Shown here one piece after another: positions 7,005-15,382 of a stretch of DNA of 21,213 nucleotides (position 1 is its first letter; every line of letters begins with the position of its first letter). Both the position numbers and the translations under genes were made by a program. Location of the stretch: NCBI GenBank assembly GCA_018715025.1, contig DVMK01000232.1:1-21213 (forward strand), given 5' to 3'. The DNA is from Candidatus Caccousia avistercoris (GTDB lineage: Bacteria > Bacillota > Clostridia > Oscillospirales > Acutalibacteraceae). Below the pieces are notes generated by a model. The model was not told where the DNA came from. It did no database searches and worked only from the letters and a program-made list of their open reading frames with translations.

Positions 7005-7804
7005 ACGTCCTTCTTTTTGAACGGGGCCTGGCCCAAAGCAGAGAGCGGGCCAGAACGATGATCATGGAAGGGATTGTCTATGTGGACAATCAGAAATCAG
7101 ACAAGCCGGGGGCGGCGGTGCCTGCGGATGCGAAGGTGGAGGTGCGGGGCAGAGAACTGCCCTATGTGAGCCGCGGCGGCTTGAAGCTGGAAAAGGCCAT
7201 GGCAAGCTTCCCCATTGCGCTGGAAGGGAAAACCGCCATGGATATCGGCGCTTCCACCGGCGGCTTTACCGACTGCATGCTTCAGAAGGGGGCGCGGCGC
7301 GTGTACGCCATAGACGTGGGGTACGGCCAGCTTGCCTGGAAGCTGCGCACCGACGGGCGGGTGGTAAACCTGGAGCGCACCAACGTGCGGCGCCTTACCC
7401 GGGAGCAGGTACCGGAGCAGGTGGATTTTTTCAGCGTGGACGTGTCCTTCATTTCCCTCTGCCTGGTGCTTCCCGCCGTCCGCCCCTTCCTGAAGGAAGG
7501 GGGCGAGGCGGTGTGCCTGATTAAGCCCCAATTTGAGGCAGGCCGTGAGAAGGTGGGCAAAAAGGGCGTTGTGCGCGACAGCGCCGTCCACCAGGAGGTC
7601 ATCGAAAAGGTGGTTTCCTTTGCCCTGGCCAACGGATTCTCCCCCCTGGGCCTGACCTATTCGCCGGTGAAGGGGCCGGAGGGGAACATTGAATACCTGC
7701 TTTACCTGCGGAAGGAAGAGTCCCCTTCCCTGGGGCCGCTTCCTCAAATTCCCGCTTTGGTGGAGGAATCCCACCAGGCGCTGAACGGCGGTGGGCATTT
7801 GTGA
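6983..7804 (+). CDS. tlyA: TlyA family rRNA (cytidine-2'-O)-methyltransferase
   Basis: Protein of 273 residues with an N-terminal S4 RNA-binding domain (about residues 5-60, starting RLDVLLFERGLAQSRE) followed by an FtsJ/RrmJ-like SAM methyltransferase domain. DIGASTGGFTD (87-97) is the SAM-binding loop; SVDVSFIS and KPQFE (181-185) are later methylase motifs. Characterised TlyA proteins 2'-O-methylate 16S and/or 23S rRNA and influence sensitivity to capreomycin-type drugs. Older names (hemolysin A, YqxC) reflect the Bacillus homologue. GTG 6983 is chosen because GGAG sits 8 bases upstream and the protein then begins as family members do; GTG 6974 would add three residues without a site. It overlaps dxs by 22 bases and nadK by 4 (GTGA). 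Confidence 0.93.
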   Translation: MAEKKRLDVLLFERGLAQSRERARTMIMEGIVYVDNQKSDKPGAAVPADAKVEVRGRELPYVSRGGLKLEKAMASFPIALEGKTAMDIGASTGGFTDCMLQKGARRVYAIDVGYGQLAWKLRTDGRVVNLERTNVRRLTREQVPEQVDFFSVDVSFISLCLVLPAVRPFLKEGGEAVCLIKPQFEAGREKVGKKGVVRDSAVHQEVIEKVVSFALANGFSPLGLTYSPVKGPEGNIEYLLYLRKEESPSLGPLPQIPALVEESHQALNGGGHL

Positions 7805-8661
7805 AAGCGCTGATTTTGCCCAACCTTACCAAGCCGGACGCCGCCTTCCAGACGGGCCGCGTGGTACATAAGCTCGCCGGGCTTCATGTGCCGTGCGCTT
7901 TCCCCGGGAAATACCGGGAGGCGTTTTCCCAGCTTCCCGCGTTCTTCGGGGAAGAGGAGCGCCTCATGGAGGAATGCGACCTGGTCATTGCCGTGGGCGG
8001 CGACGGCACCATCATCCACTCTGCCAAAGAGGCCGCCGCCTTCGGCAAGCCGGTGCTGGGGGTGAACGTGGGCCGTTTGGGCTTTGTGGCCGGGCTGGAA
8101 ACCAACGAGCTGGACCGGCTTGCCCTTCTCACCGCCGGCGGCTACACGGTGGAGGAGCGTATGATGCTGGAGGTGCGGCTGCCCTGCCGGGGGGAAGAGG
8201 AGCCCCCCCTGTTCGCGCTGAACGAGGCGGTTATGGCCCGGGGCTCCCTCTCGCGGATTCTGGATTTCCGTGTGCTTTTGAACAATACGGACGCGGGGGA
8301 TTACCGGGCGGACGGGCTTATTGTGTCCACCCCCACCGGCTCCACCGCTTATTCGCTCTCTGCCGGGGGGCCGGTGATAGACCCGCAGATGCGGTGCGTT
8401 CTTTTGTCGCCCATCTGCCCCCATTCCCTTTTCACCAGGCCGGTGGTGTTTGGGGAGGAGGCGGAGCTCAGCGTGCGGGCCAGCTCCAGCGAGGAAGGGG
8501 TCAACTGCTATTTAACCATCGACGGGCAGACCTCGATCCCTCTCAGCGACGGGGAGCCCGTCCTGTGCCGGGCGGCTTCCCGCAGGGCAAAGCTGCTTCG
8601 CCTGAAGGATATGAATTTTTATGAGGTTGTAAACCAGAAATTGGCGGAAAGGAGAAGATAA
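7801..8661 (+). CDS. nadK: NAD kinase
   Basis: Cytoplasmic kinase phosphorylating NAD to NADP. Its 286 residues fit the family. The diagnostic GGDGT is at 66-70, the conserved NE pair at 141-142, and the glycine-rich NAD-binding stretch DGLIVSTPTGSTAYSLSAGG begins at 171. The N-terminal part lacks the longer GxxGR-type loop of some homologues but is otherwise normal. The GTG start at 7801 overlaps the tlyA stop (GTGA), so translation is probably coupled. The stop codon is immediately followed by the argR ATG. The neighbourhood tlyA-nadK-argR-recN is a well-known Bacillota arrangement and supports the call. Confidence 0.96.
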   Translation: MKALILPNLTKPDAAFQTGRVVHKLAGLHVPCAFPGKYREAFSQLPAFFGEEERLMEECDLVIAVGGDGTIIHSAKEAAAFGKPVLGVNVGRLGFVAGLETNELDRLALLTAGGYTVEERMMLEVRLPCRGEEEPPLFALNEAVMARGSLSRILDFRVLLNNTDAGDYRADGLIVSTPTGSTAYSLSAGGPVIDPQMRCVLLSPICPHSLFTRPVVFGEEAELSVRASSSEEGVNCYLTIDGQTSIPLSDGEPVLCRAASRRAKLLRLKDMNFYEVVNQKLAERRR

Positions 8662-9111
8662 ATGAAAAAGAGGCGCCATGAAAAAATCCTGGAACTCATC
8701 GGAAGCCACTCTGTGGATACGCAGGAGGAGCTTCTTCGCCTTCTGCGCCAGGAGGGCTTCGAGGTAACGCAGGCCACCGTTTCCCGCGACATCAAGGAGC
8801 TGCGGCTGGTAAAAGCCCAGACAGGCAGCGGAAAATACCGTTACACCGCCCCCAAGGACGGCAGCCGCGACATGTCCTCCCGCTTTTTTTCCCTTTTTTC
8901 CGACAATACCGTTTCTGTTCAAAGCGCCTGCAACATGGTGGTCATCAAGTGCCTTACCGGCATGGCCCAGGCGGTTTGCGCAGCGATGGACTCCCTCCAT
9001 TGGGAGGGGATTGTGGGCACGCTGGCGGGGGACGACACCATTTTTGTGGTTATGAAGGATCCGGAATGCGCGGAGCGCTTCTCTGCTGAGCTGCGCCGTA
9101 TTATTGGGTGA
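8662..9111 (+). CDS. argR: Arginine repressor ArgR/AhrC
   Basis: Transcription factor of 149 residues. The N-terminal winged helix carries the recognition signature QATVSRDIKEL (37-47). The C-terminal oligomerisation and arginine-binding domain has GTLAGDDTIFVV (119-130), whose double Asp contacts arginine in ArgR structures. Family knowledge: hexamers bind ARG boxes when arginine is present, repressing biosynthesis and activating catabolism. The start ATG 8662 follows the nadK TAA without any gap, with AAAGGAG about 8 bases upstream. No arginine genes are in the window; placement here follows the conserved Bacillota order rather than function. recN begins six bases after the stop. Confidence 0.95.
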   Translation: MKKRRHEKILELIGSHSVDTQEELLRLLRQEGFEVTQATVSRDIKELRLVKAQTGSGKYRYTAPKDGSRDMSSRFFSLFSDNTVSVQSACNMVVIKCLTGMAQAVCAAMDSLHWEGIVGTLAGDDTIFVVMKDPECAERFSAELRRIIG

Positions 9112-9117
9112 TGCGTT

Positions 9118-10791
9118 ATGCTTTCCGAGTTGTATATTGAAAATATCGCCGTCATTGAAAAGGCGGGCATTTCCTTCCGGAAGGGGCTGAACATCCTCAC
9201 CGGCGAGACGGGCGCGGGCAAGTCGATTGTCATCGACGCAATCCACGCCGTTCTGGGGGAGCGGACCTCCCGGGATCTGGTGCGCTCCGGCGCCAGATCC
9301 GCCTTTGTAAGCGCCTCCTTTGAAGAGCTGCCTGGCCAGGTTTTGGAGAAGGCCGGCGAGCTCGGCTTCTGCGCCGAGGAGGGCCAGCTCCTGCTGCAGC
9401 GGGAAATTTCGGCGGAGGGGAAGAGCAGCTGCCGTGTAAACGGCCGCCCGGCCGCTGTTTCCGCCCTGCGGGAGCTGGGCCGCATGCTGCTCACCATTCA
9501 TGGGCAGCACGACAATTACGAGCTTCTTTCCCCCGACCTTCATTTGCAGTATGTGGACCGCATGGGGGACGCCGGCGGCCTTTTGGAGGAGTACCAGAAG
9601 GAATACCGGGCCATGGAGCATGCCCGCCGGGAGTGGGAAAAGCTGCAGATAGACGAGACCAACAAGGCCCGCCGCATAGACCTGCTGCAATACCAGATTG
9701 AGGAGCTGGAGCGGGCCGGGCTGCGCCCCGGCGAGCAGGAAGAGCTCACGGCCCAAAAAACGCTGTACGGGAACAGCGAGAAGGTTTCCGCCTCCCTGGC
9801 AGAGGCCAGGGCCCGCCTGGAGGGCGGGGAAGAGGGGGGCGAGGGGGCGCTCTCCCAGGTGCAGGCCGCCGCCGCCGCCCTGCAGGAGGCAAGCCGCTTC
9901 CTTCCCGCCTTGGGGGAAACGGCGGAGCGGCTGCAGGCGGTTTCCTACGATTTGGAGGACTGCCAGGAGGCCCTGCGGGATCTTTCTTCCCAATTGGAGT
10001 ACGACCCCGAGGCGCTGGAGCAGATTGAAGAGCGGTTGGATCTGCTGTACCGGCTGGGCCTAAAATACGGCGGCACAGAGGAAAAAATGCTGGAATATTT
10101 GGAGCAGTGCCGCGCCGAGCTGGAAACCATCACCCTCTCAGAAGAAAACGCCGCCCGCTTTGCCGCCGAGTACCGGGCGGCCAAAAAACGGGCTTCCCAC
10201 TATGCGGCGCAGCTTTCTGCCAGGCGGAAGGAGGCCGCGGCGCAGCTGACGAACCGCGTTCAGGAGGAGCTGCGGTTTCTGGACATGCCCAACGTGCGTT
10301 TTGAGGCGGAACAGCTTCCCTGCGAGCTGGGGCCCTCCGGGGCGGACAAGCTGCAGTTCCTGGTTTCCACCAACCCGGGGGAACCGGCCAAGCCCATGGC
10401 AAAAATCGCCTCGGGCGGCGAGCTTTCCCGCATTATGCTGGCGCTGAAAACGGTGCTGGCCAGCGAGGATGTGGTGGGCACGATGATTTTCGACGAGGTG
10501 GACACCGGCATCAGCGGAAGTGCCTCCCAGAAGGTGGGCCGCAAGCTGCGCCAGGTGTCGAAAAGCCGCCAGGTGATCTGCGTCACCCATTCCGCGCAGA
10601 TTGCCGCTTTGGCGGACGCGCACTTTGAAATAGAAAAGAAGGTTTCCGGCGGACGCACCTACACCAGCGTGCGGCAGCTTTCCATGGAGGAACGCCGCAC
10701 GGAAATCGCCCGGATGATCAGCGGGCCGGACGCCACAGAGCTTGCTCTTCAGAACGCCGGGGAGATGCTGCGCCTGGGCCAGTCGGTGTAG
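9118..10791 (+). CDS. recN: DNA repair protein RecN
   Basis: SMC-like ATPase that acts early in recombinational repair of double-strand breaks, holding DNA ends or sister chromatids together. Of 557 residues, the ATPase head is split: Walker A GETGAGKS at 29-36 and, at the far end, the signature SGGELSR (432-438), Walker B MIFDE (456-460) and the switch histidine region CVTHSAQIAALAD. Between them lies a Glu/Arg/Leu-rich coiled coil (about 150-370), shorter than in true SMC proteins as is normal for RecN. The start ATG 9118 has only a weak site (GGGTG), suggesting coupling to argR. It is the last gene of the lgt-recN series; no convincing terminator follows in 10792-10879. Confidence 0.95.
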   Translation: MLSELYIENIAVIEKAGISFRKGLNILTGETGAGKSIVIDAIHAVLGERTSRDLVRSGARSAFVSASFEELPGQVLEKAGELGFCAEEGQLLLQREISAEGKSSCRVNGRPAAVSALRELGRMLLTIHGQHDNYELLSPDLHLQYVDRMGDAGGLLEEYQKEYRAMEHARREWEKLQIDETNKARRIDLLQYQIEELERAGLRPGEQEELTAQKTLYGNSEKVSASLAEARARLEGGEEGGEGALSQVQAAAAALQEASRFLPALGETAERLQAVSYDLEDCQEALRDLSSQLEYDPEALEQIEERLDLLYRLGLKYGGTEEKMLEYLEQCRAELETITLSEENAARFAAEYRAAKKRASHYAAQLSARRKEAAAQLTNRVQEELRFLDMPNVRFEAEQLPCELGPSGADKLQFLVSTNPGEPAKPMAKIASGGELSRIMLALKTVLASEDVVGTMIFDEVDTGISGSASQKVGRKLRQVSKSRQVICVTHSAQIAALADAHFEIEKKVSGGRTYTSVRQLSMEERRTEIARMISGPDATELALQNAGEMLRLGQSV

Positions 10792-10879
10792 GCCCGCCGG
10801 GAAGGGCTGTTTCGTTATTCATACCTGGAGAACCGAAGTCCTGTGTGTTTGCCCGGCTGAAAACAGGCAAAATTGGGGC

Positions 10880-10907
10880 TTGACATTTGGAAAAACTCGG
10901 GTATAAT
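10880..10907 (+). promoter_or_regulatory. Sigma-A promoter of tyrS
   Basis: Both hexamers are perfect: TTGACA (10880-10885) and TATAAT (10902-10907), separated by 16 bases. Predicted transcription start is near 10914, just before the first strand of T-box stem I. Confidence 0.92.
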
Positions 10908-10918
10908 AGCAATCAATA

Positions 10919-11179
10919 GCTGAGAAGGGAAGAAGTACTCCGTTTCTCTCATAGCAGAGAGCCTGCGGCTGGTGTAAGCAGGCATGAGGGCCGGACGAAA
11001 TACATCCCGGAGCCGTCAGGTGGAACGCGGGGAAACCCGCCAGTAGATTTGGCCGTGTGCGCCCGTTACCGCGCTGGGGTATGATTGTACCCATGAGGCC
11101 GCCGCCGTGAGGCTGCGGTGAACTGAGGTGGTACCGCGGAACTTTCCGCCCTCTGCAAGCAAAAGGCAGGGGGCGTTTT
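10919..11179 (+). promoter_or_regulatory. Tyrosine-specific T-box leader
   Basis: This leader senses uncharged tRNA-Tyr and controls tyrS by antitermination. Stem I is clear: GCT (10919-10921) with AGC (11011-11013), GGGA (10927-10930) with TCCC (11005-11008), and TCCG (10939-10942) with CGGA (10992-10995). The distal AGAGAGCC and GGTGTAAGC (GNUG type) loops lie between. In the specifier loop GAAATACATC the codon is TAC (11001-11003), for tyrosine. The antiterminator has GAGG (11125-11128) with CCTC (11150-11153) and GCGG (11136-11139) with CCGC (11146-11149) around the bulge TGGTACC (11129-11135). The TGGT in the bulge matches an ACCA 3' end, so a tRNA with discriminator A, as expected for tRNA-Tyr. 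The antiterminator excludes the terminator at 11147-11179. Confidence 0.96.
11147..11179 (+). terminator. T-box-controlled terminator before tyrS
   Basis: CGCCCTCTGC (11147-11156) pairs with GCAGGGGGCG (11166-11175), ten pairs with one T-G, a 9-base loop and TTTT after it. Its left arm is shared with the right side of the T-box antiterminator, so the two structures are mutually exclusive. Confidence 0.9.
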
Positions 11180-11215
11180 CTATGCCCCCAAGCAAGAAAA
11201 TTGGAGGTATGAAGC

Positions 11216-12442
11216 ATGGGAGTATTCGACGAACTGAAGGCCAGGGGGCTTATTGCCCAGCTGACCAACGAGGAAAAAATCCGGGATCTGCTGAACAACG
11301 GGAAGGTGACCTTCTACATCGGCTTTGACCCCACGGCAGACAGCCTGCACGTAGGCCATTTCGTACAGATTATGGTAATGGCCCACATGCAGCGGGCGGG
11401 GCATGTGCCCATCGCCCTGTTCGGCGGCGGCACCGGCATGATCGGCGACCCCTCCGGCAAAAGCGACATGCGCAAAATGCTCACCCGGGAAACCATCGAC
11501 CACAACATTGCCTGCTTCCAGAAGCAGATGGCGCGGCTCATCGATTTTTCCGACGGCAAGGCCATTATGGCCAACAACGGCGACTGGCTGCTGCATCTGA
11601 ATTATATCGACTTCCTCCGGGATGTGGGCGTGCATTTTTCTGTCAACCGCATGCTTACCTTCGAGTGCTACAAGCAGCGCCTGGAGCGCGGCCTTTCCTT
11701 CTTCGAGCTGAACTACATGCTCATGCAGAGCTACGATTTTCTGGAGCTGAACCGCCGGTACGGCTGCACTATGGAGCTGGGCGGCGACGACCAGTGGAGC
11801 AATATTATCGGCGGCGTAGAGCTGCTGCGCAAGAAAGAGGGCAAAGAGGTTTTCGGCATGACCTTCACCCTGCTCACCACCAGCGAGGGCAAAAAGATGG
11901 GCAAGACGGAAAAGGGCGCCGTGTGGCTTGACCCTGAGAAAACGTCCCCCTTCGACTTCTACCAGTACTGGCGGAACGTGGACGACGCCGACGTGATCCG
12001 CTGCATGAAAATCCTCACCTTCCTGCCCCTGTCCGAAATCGAGACCTATGCCAAGCTGGAGGGCGGCGAGCTGAACCGGGCGAAGGAGGTGCTGGCGTTT
12101 GAGGTCACCAAGCTGATCCACGGCGAGGAGGAGGCCGTCAAGGCCCAGGATGCCGCCCGCGCCCTGTTCGGCGGCGGCGTCAGCGCCGAAAACATGCCCA
12201 CCGCCGCCGTGCCGGCTTCCCTGCTGGAAGGCGGGGACGCGGCTCTGCTGGACGTGCTTCTGGCGGCTAAGCTGATCCCCTCCAAGAGCGAGGGCCGCCG
12301 TTTGGCAGAGCAGGGCGGCCTTATGGTGGACGACCGGAAGGTAGAAAGCGCCGCCGAGCGGGTGGACCGCAGCGCCTTTGAGAAGGGCTACATTCACGTG
12401 AAGAAGGGGAAGAAGGTCCATTTGAAGATTACGCTGGAATAA
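11216..12442 (+). CDS. tyrS: Tyrosyl-tRNA synthetase
   Basis: Class I aminoacyl-tRNA synthetase of 408 residues that charges tRNA-Tyr. The HIGH-type motif is HVGH (45-48) in the family context GFDPTADSLHVGH. The KMSKS-type loop reads KKMGKTE (226-232), and MELGGDDQWSN (186-196) carries the GDDQ residues of the active site. A C-terminal S4 domain begins near residue 348 (LIPSKSEGRRLAEQGGLMVDDRKV region). The start ATG 11216 has TTGGAGG (11201-11207) 8 bases upstream; the nearer ATG 11209 is out of frame. The upstream T-box with a TAC specifier independently confirms tyrosine specificity. It is transcribed alone, with a terminator 85 bases after the stop. Confidence 0.97.
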   Translation: MGVFDELKARGLIAQLTNEEKIRDLLNNGKVTFYIGFDPTADSLHVGHFVQIMVMAHMQRAGHVPIALFGGGTGMIGDPSGKSDMRKMLTRETIDHNIACFQKQMARLIDFSDGKAIMANNGDWLLHLNYIDFLRDVGVHFSVNRMLTFECYKQRLERGLSFFELNYMLMQSYDFLELNRRYGCTMELGGDDQWSNIIGGVELLRKKEGKEVFGMTFTLLTTSEGKKMGKTEKGAVWLDPEKTSPFDFYQYWRNVDDADVIRCMKILTFLPLSEIETYAKLEGGELNRAKEVLAFEVTKLIHGEEEAVKAQDAARALFGGGVSAENMPTAAVPASLLEGGDAALLDVLLAAKLIPSKSEGRRLAEQGGLMVDDRKVESAAERVDRSAFEKGYIHVKKGKKVHLKITLE

Positions 12443-12527
12443 AATGCTGTGAGAAACGCGGCGGAGCAGCCCCAGCCCGGGAAGCCAACGGGCCCGGCGG
12501 CTTCTCTGCTGCGCGAATAGGAAAAGA

Positions 12528-12569
12528 GAACGGCGGGCAGGAGGAATCTGTTCCCGCCGTTCCATTTTT
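12528..12569 (+). terminator. Terminator after tyrS
   Basis: GAACGGCGGG (12528-12537) pairs perfectly with CCCGCCGTTC (12553-12562); CAG/CTG inside the loop adds three pairs, and CATTTTTC follows. The stretch 12443-12527 before it is GC-rich and can form another imperfect hairpin (AGCAG with CTGCT as outer arms) but has no gene. Confidence 0.85.
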
Positions 12570-12622
12570 CCCCCAACCCTCTGCCTGCCGGGCAGTCCCC
12601 CACCAGGAGGTATAAAGCAAGC

Positions 12623-15301
12623 ATGAGAAAACAATGTGTCCCATACATTCTGCCCCCAGCGGCAGTGTTCGTCCTTCTTTCTGCGGTGTTCGCCTGTTAC
12701 GGCCTGTTTCCCTTCGGGGGAAACACCCTTTCCTGGTGCGACATGAACCAGCAGGTGCTGCCCCTTTTGATGGATTGGAAGGACATTCTGGAGGGAAAAT
12801 CCTCCCTGTTTCTGAACCTGCAGAACGCGGGCGGCATGAATTTTTGGGGCGTGTTCCTTTTCTTTCTCTCCAGCCCTTTTTCCTTCCTTGCAGTGTTCGT
12901 GGAAAAGGCGGATTTCTACTATTTCGCCAACATCCTGGTGGCCTTGAAAATGGGCGTGTGCGCCCTGACGGCCGCCGTGTTTTTCCGCAAAAGGTTTCCG
13001 GCCCTGAATCTGGCGGCGTCCACGTCTTTGAGCGTGATGTACGCCTGCTGCGGCTACGCCCTTTCCTACTACCAGAACGTGGTCTGGCTTGATGTGATGT
13101 ATCTCTTCCCGCTGTTTCTGCTTGCGCTGCTCCACCTGGCGGAAAAGGGGAGGATCCTTCCGTATCTTCTGGCGCTGGCCGCCATGCTCACCGTCCATTT
13201 TTACCTGAGCTATATGCTGGTGCTGTTCCTGGTGCTGGGCAGCGGCGTTTACCTGGCGTTTCTTCCCCGAAAGGAACGGGGCAGGCCGCTGGTGCTGCTG
13301 GGGGTTTCCACGCTCAGCGCCGGGCTTCTTACCGGGCCGGTATGGCTGCCCTCTCTTCTGGAATATATGGGTTCGGCCCGCACCGGGAGCCTGCTTGACA
13401 ACCTTCGCATTGGCAGCCTCATCACCCGGCTTCCCACTACGCTTCCTGTGGTTTTCAGCACGGCTGCGGTGGCCTCTGCCGCTGTGCTGCTTCTGCTGTA
13501 CTGGCGCGCCGCCCCCTCGAAAATAAGGGCCTGCTTTTTTGTTTTTCTGCTGCTGCTCATCCCCGTGTTTATCGAGCCCATCAACAAAATGTGGCATACC
13601 GGCAGTTACCAGGCGTTTCCGGTGCGCTACGGCTACATCACTGTATTTTTGGGCCTTATCCTGCTGGCGTTCCTGCTGTCAGGTCAAAACGAAGGGGAAG
13701 AAGGGGGCCGCCTGCGGGACGCCCCAGTCCCGCTTTTTCTGGCCATGCTGTCAGTGGCGCTTCCCTTCGTCTCCGCCTGCATTTTGCTTTACCTGAAATT
13801 CGAGCAGATTACCGTCTACACCAGGACGCTGTGGGGCACGGAGGACTCTCTGAAAGAGCTGGGCGGCTTTTTCCTTCTGGCCTTCCTGGCTTATGGGATC
13901 CTAGTTTTGTTCCTGCGGGAGCGCCTTCTCAGTAGGCGCGCCTTTTCCGTTCTTCTGTGCCTTCTCCTCTGCGTGGAAGCGCCCTTCCAGCTGAGCGTGT
14001 ACCTGGGTTCCGCCGCTTCCAGCGGGAACGCCTACAGCCAGGTGATCGATCTGGCCGGAAGGGTGGAGGACGAGGGGCTGTACCGGGTGAAAAATGAGAA
14101 AAAATATTTTGACGTGAACCTGCTGGGCGGCCTGGGGTACCCTACCCTGAACCATTACACCTCCCTGACCTCCAGAGACTATATGTTCGCCATGAAGAAG
14201 CTGGGGTATTCCTCCTATTGGATGGAAGTGAGCTCCAACGGAGGAACCGCCCTGACAGATACGCTTTTGGGCAACCGGTACACCATTTTTTCCCTGGAGG
14301 ATCTTCCGGAAACGGCGGAAACGGTCTACCGGAACGGGCAGTATGCCCTGGCAAGGGAAGAGCTTTCCCTGCCGTTCGGCTTTGTCTTTACCCCTTCCGA
14401 TCTGCAGGCGGCGGCAGAGCTTCCCGGCCCGGCAGAGCTTTCCCGCATGGAACGGCAGCAATGGCTGTTTGAAGCGCTGTTTGGCGCCGGGGCAGGCCGG
14501 CTGGTGAAGGAATACCAGCCGTCTTATACGGAAAACATCCAGGCGGTTCGGGAGGAAAAGTGGAGCCTGCCCCCCCGGCTGGAAAACGGCAGGGCTTTCT
14601 TCCACTATGAAATCCCGGTAGAGGGGACGCAGCGCCTCTATTTTGATTGCTTTGACGAGCTTCACAGCTATTTGTACGAGGAGATCAACGGCTCGTTCCA
14701 TGTGTTCGTAAACGGCGAATTGGTGGAACAGGAATATCCCTCTCAAAGCAGCAACGGGCTGGTGGATCTGGGAACGTACACCGACGAAACCGTGGTGGTG
14801 CAGGTGGAGCTTCTGCGGGAGGCCAGCGCCTACTCCTTCGGCGTGTACGGAATGGATCTGGAGCTTCTGCAGAGCACCCTTTCCCAGGTGCAGGGGGATG
14901 GCCTGCAGGAGGCAGGCGGCGCTGTCCAGGGCACGTTTCAGGGGGAGGAGGGGCAGTACCTGTTCGTCCCCATCCCCAACGACGGCGGGATTTCCGCCTA
15001 TGTGAATGGGGAGGAGGCAGAGGTTGTCCGCCTGTTCGACTGCTTCTTCGCCGTCCCGCTGCAGGAGGGGGAAAATCAGGTTTCCCTCCGGTACTCTCCG
15101 CCTGGAATGGGGGTCGGCGTCCTGCTGGGCATAGGGGGCGTCCTGCTGGCGGCCCTGTTTGTCTGGCTGACCCGCGGGGGCCGGTACCCTGCCTCGTGGC
15201 GGCATTTGGAGCTTCCGGCAAAAATTGTTTTTTCCCTTTTGTGTTCCGCCGTGTTCCTTGCCGTCTATGTGATGCCGCTGGCGGTGTTCCTTCTGTATTG
15301 A
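12623..15301 (+). CDS. YfhO family membrane protein (GT-C-like)
   Basis: Large membrane protein of 892 residues. The first 480 or so are mostly hydrophobic segments split by short loops. An extracytoplasmic beta-rich region of about 350 residues follows, with two more membrane spans at the C-terminus. An acidic motif in the first loop, WCDMNQQ with Asp at residue 40, is typical of the YfhO family and matches the loop-1 Asp of GT-C glycosyltransferases. Family knowledge: Bacillota YfhO-type proteins work with undecaprenyl-phosphate sugar transferases (CsbB type) to glycosylate wall polymers such as lipoteichoic acid. No such partner is in the window, so the substrate is unknown. The start ATG 12623 has CAGGAGGT (12604-12611) upstream. 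It stands alone between two terminators. No promoter was clearly seen in 12570-12600. Confidence 0.85.
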   Translation: MRKQCVPYILPPAAVFVLLSAVFACYGLFPFGGNTLSWCDMNQQVLPLLMDWKDILEGKSSLFLNLQNAGGMNFWGVFLFFLSSPFSFLAVFVEKADFYYFANILVALKMGVCALTAAVFFRKRFPALNLAASTSLSVMYACCGYALSYYQNVVWLDVMYLFPLFLLALLHLAEKGRILPYLLALAAMLTVHFYLSYMLVLFLVLGSGVYLAFLPRKERGRPLVLLGVSTLSAGLLTGPVWLPSLLEYMGSARTGSLLDNLRIGSLITRLPTTLPVVFSTAAVASAAVLLLLYWRAAPSKIRACFFVFLLLLIPVFIEPINKMWHTGSYQAFPVRYGYITVFLGLILLAFLLSGQNEGEEGGRLRDAPVPLFLAMLSVALPFVSACILLYLKFEQITVYTRTLWGTEDSLKELGGFFLLAFLAYGILVLFLRERLLSRRAFSVLLCLLLCVEAPFQLSVYLGSAASSGNAYSQVIDLAGRVEDEGLYRVKNEKKYFDVNLLGGLGYPTLNHYTSLTSRDYMFAMKKLGYSSYWMEVSSNGGTALTDTLLGNRYTIFSLEDLPETAETVYRNGQYALAREELSLPFGFVFTPSDLQAAAELPGPAELSRMERQQWLFEALFGAGAGRLVKEYQPSYTENIQAVREEKWSLPPRLENGRAFFHYEIPVEGTQRLYFDCFDELHSYLYEEINGSFHVFVNGELVEQEYPSQSSNGLVDLGTYTDETVVVQVELLREASAYSFGVYGMDLELLQSTLSQVQGDGLQEAGGAVQGTFQGEEGQYLFVPIPNDGGISAYVNGEEAEVVRLFDCFFAVPLQEGENQVSLRYSPPGMGVGVLLGIGGVLLAALFVWLTRGGRYPASWRHLELPAKIVFSLLCSAVFLAVYVMPLAVFLLY

Positions 15302-15339
15302 AAAAGGAGCCTGGGGGCGTTAAGCCCCAGGCTCCTTTT
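15302..15339. terminator. Bidirectional terminator between yfhO-type gene and queA
   Basis: A perfect 15-base-pair stem, AAAAGGAGCCTGGGG (15302-15316) with CCCCAGGCTCCTTTT (15325-15339), and an 8-base loop. The stem has A-rich and T-rich ends, so it works as a terminator read from either side. It starts right after the stop of the membrane protein and lies 43 bases past the stop of the convergent queA. Confidence 0.92.
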
Positions 15340-15382
15340 CGATCTCTGCGTATGGCCGGCTTTCGGGGGCGCCGGCCGCTTT

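Noticed and set aside
10792..10879. A terminator after recN
   Set aside because: Only weak pairings (GCCC/GGGC; CCTGT/ACAGG) without a T-run; the tyrS promoter follows at once, so the recN transcript may run into the T-box terminator.
10934..10938. AGTAC near the start of the T-box as the tyrosine specifier
   Set aside because: By alignment with the known glyQS T-box layout this is the conserved AGUA strand of the specifier loop; the true specifier is TAC at 11001-11003.
11180..13597. Very long minus-strand frame (805 aa) opposite tyrS and the membrane protein
   Set aside because: It crosses the tyrS terminator, two real genes and the T-box terminator. Low-complexity His/Gln-rich translation typical of antisense to GC-rich genes.
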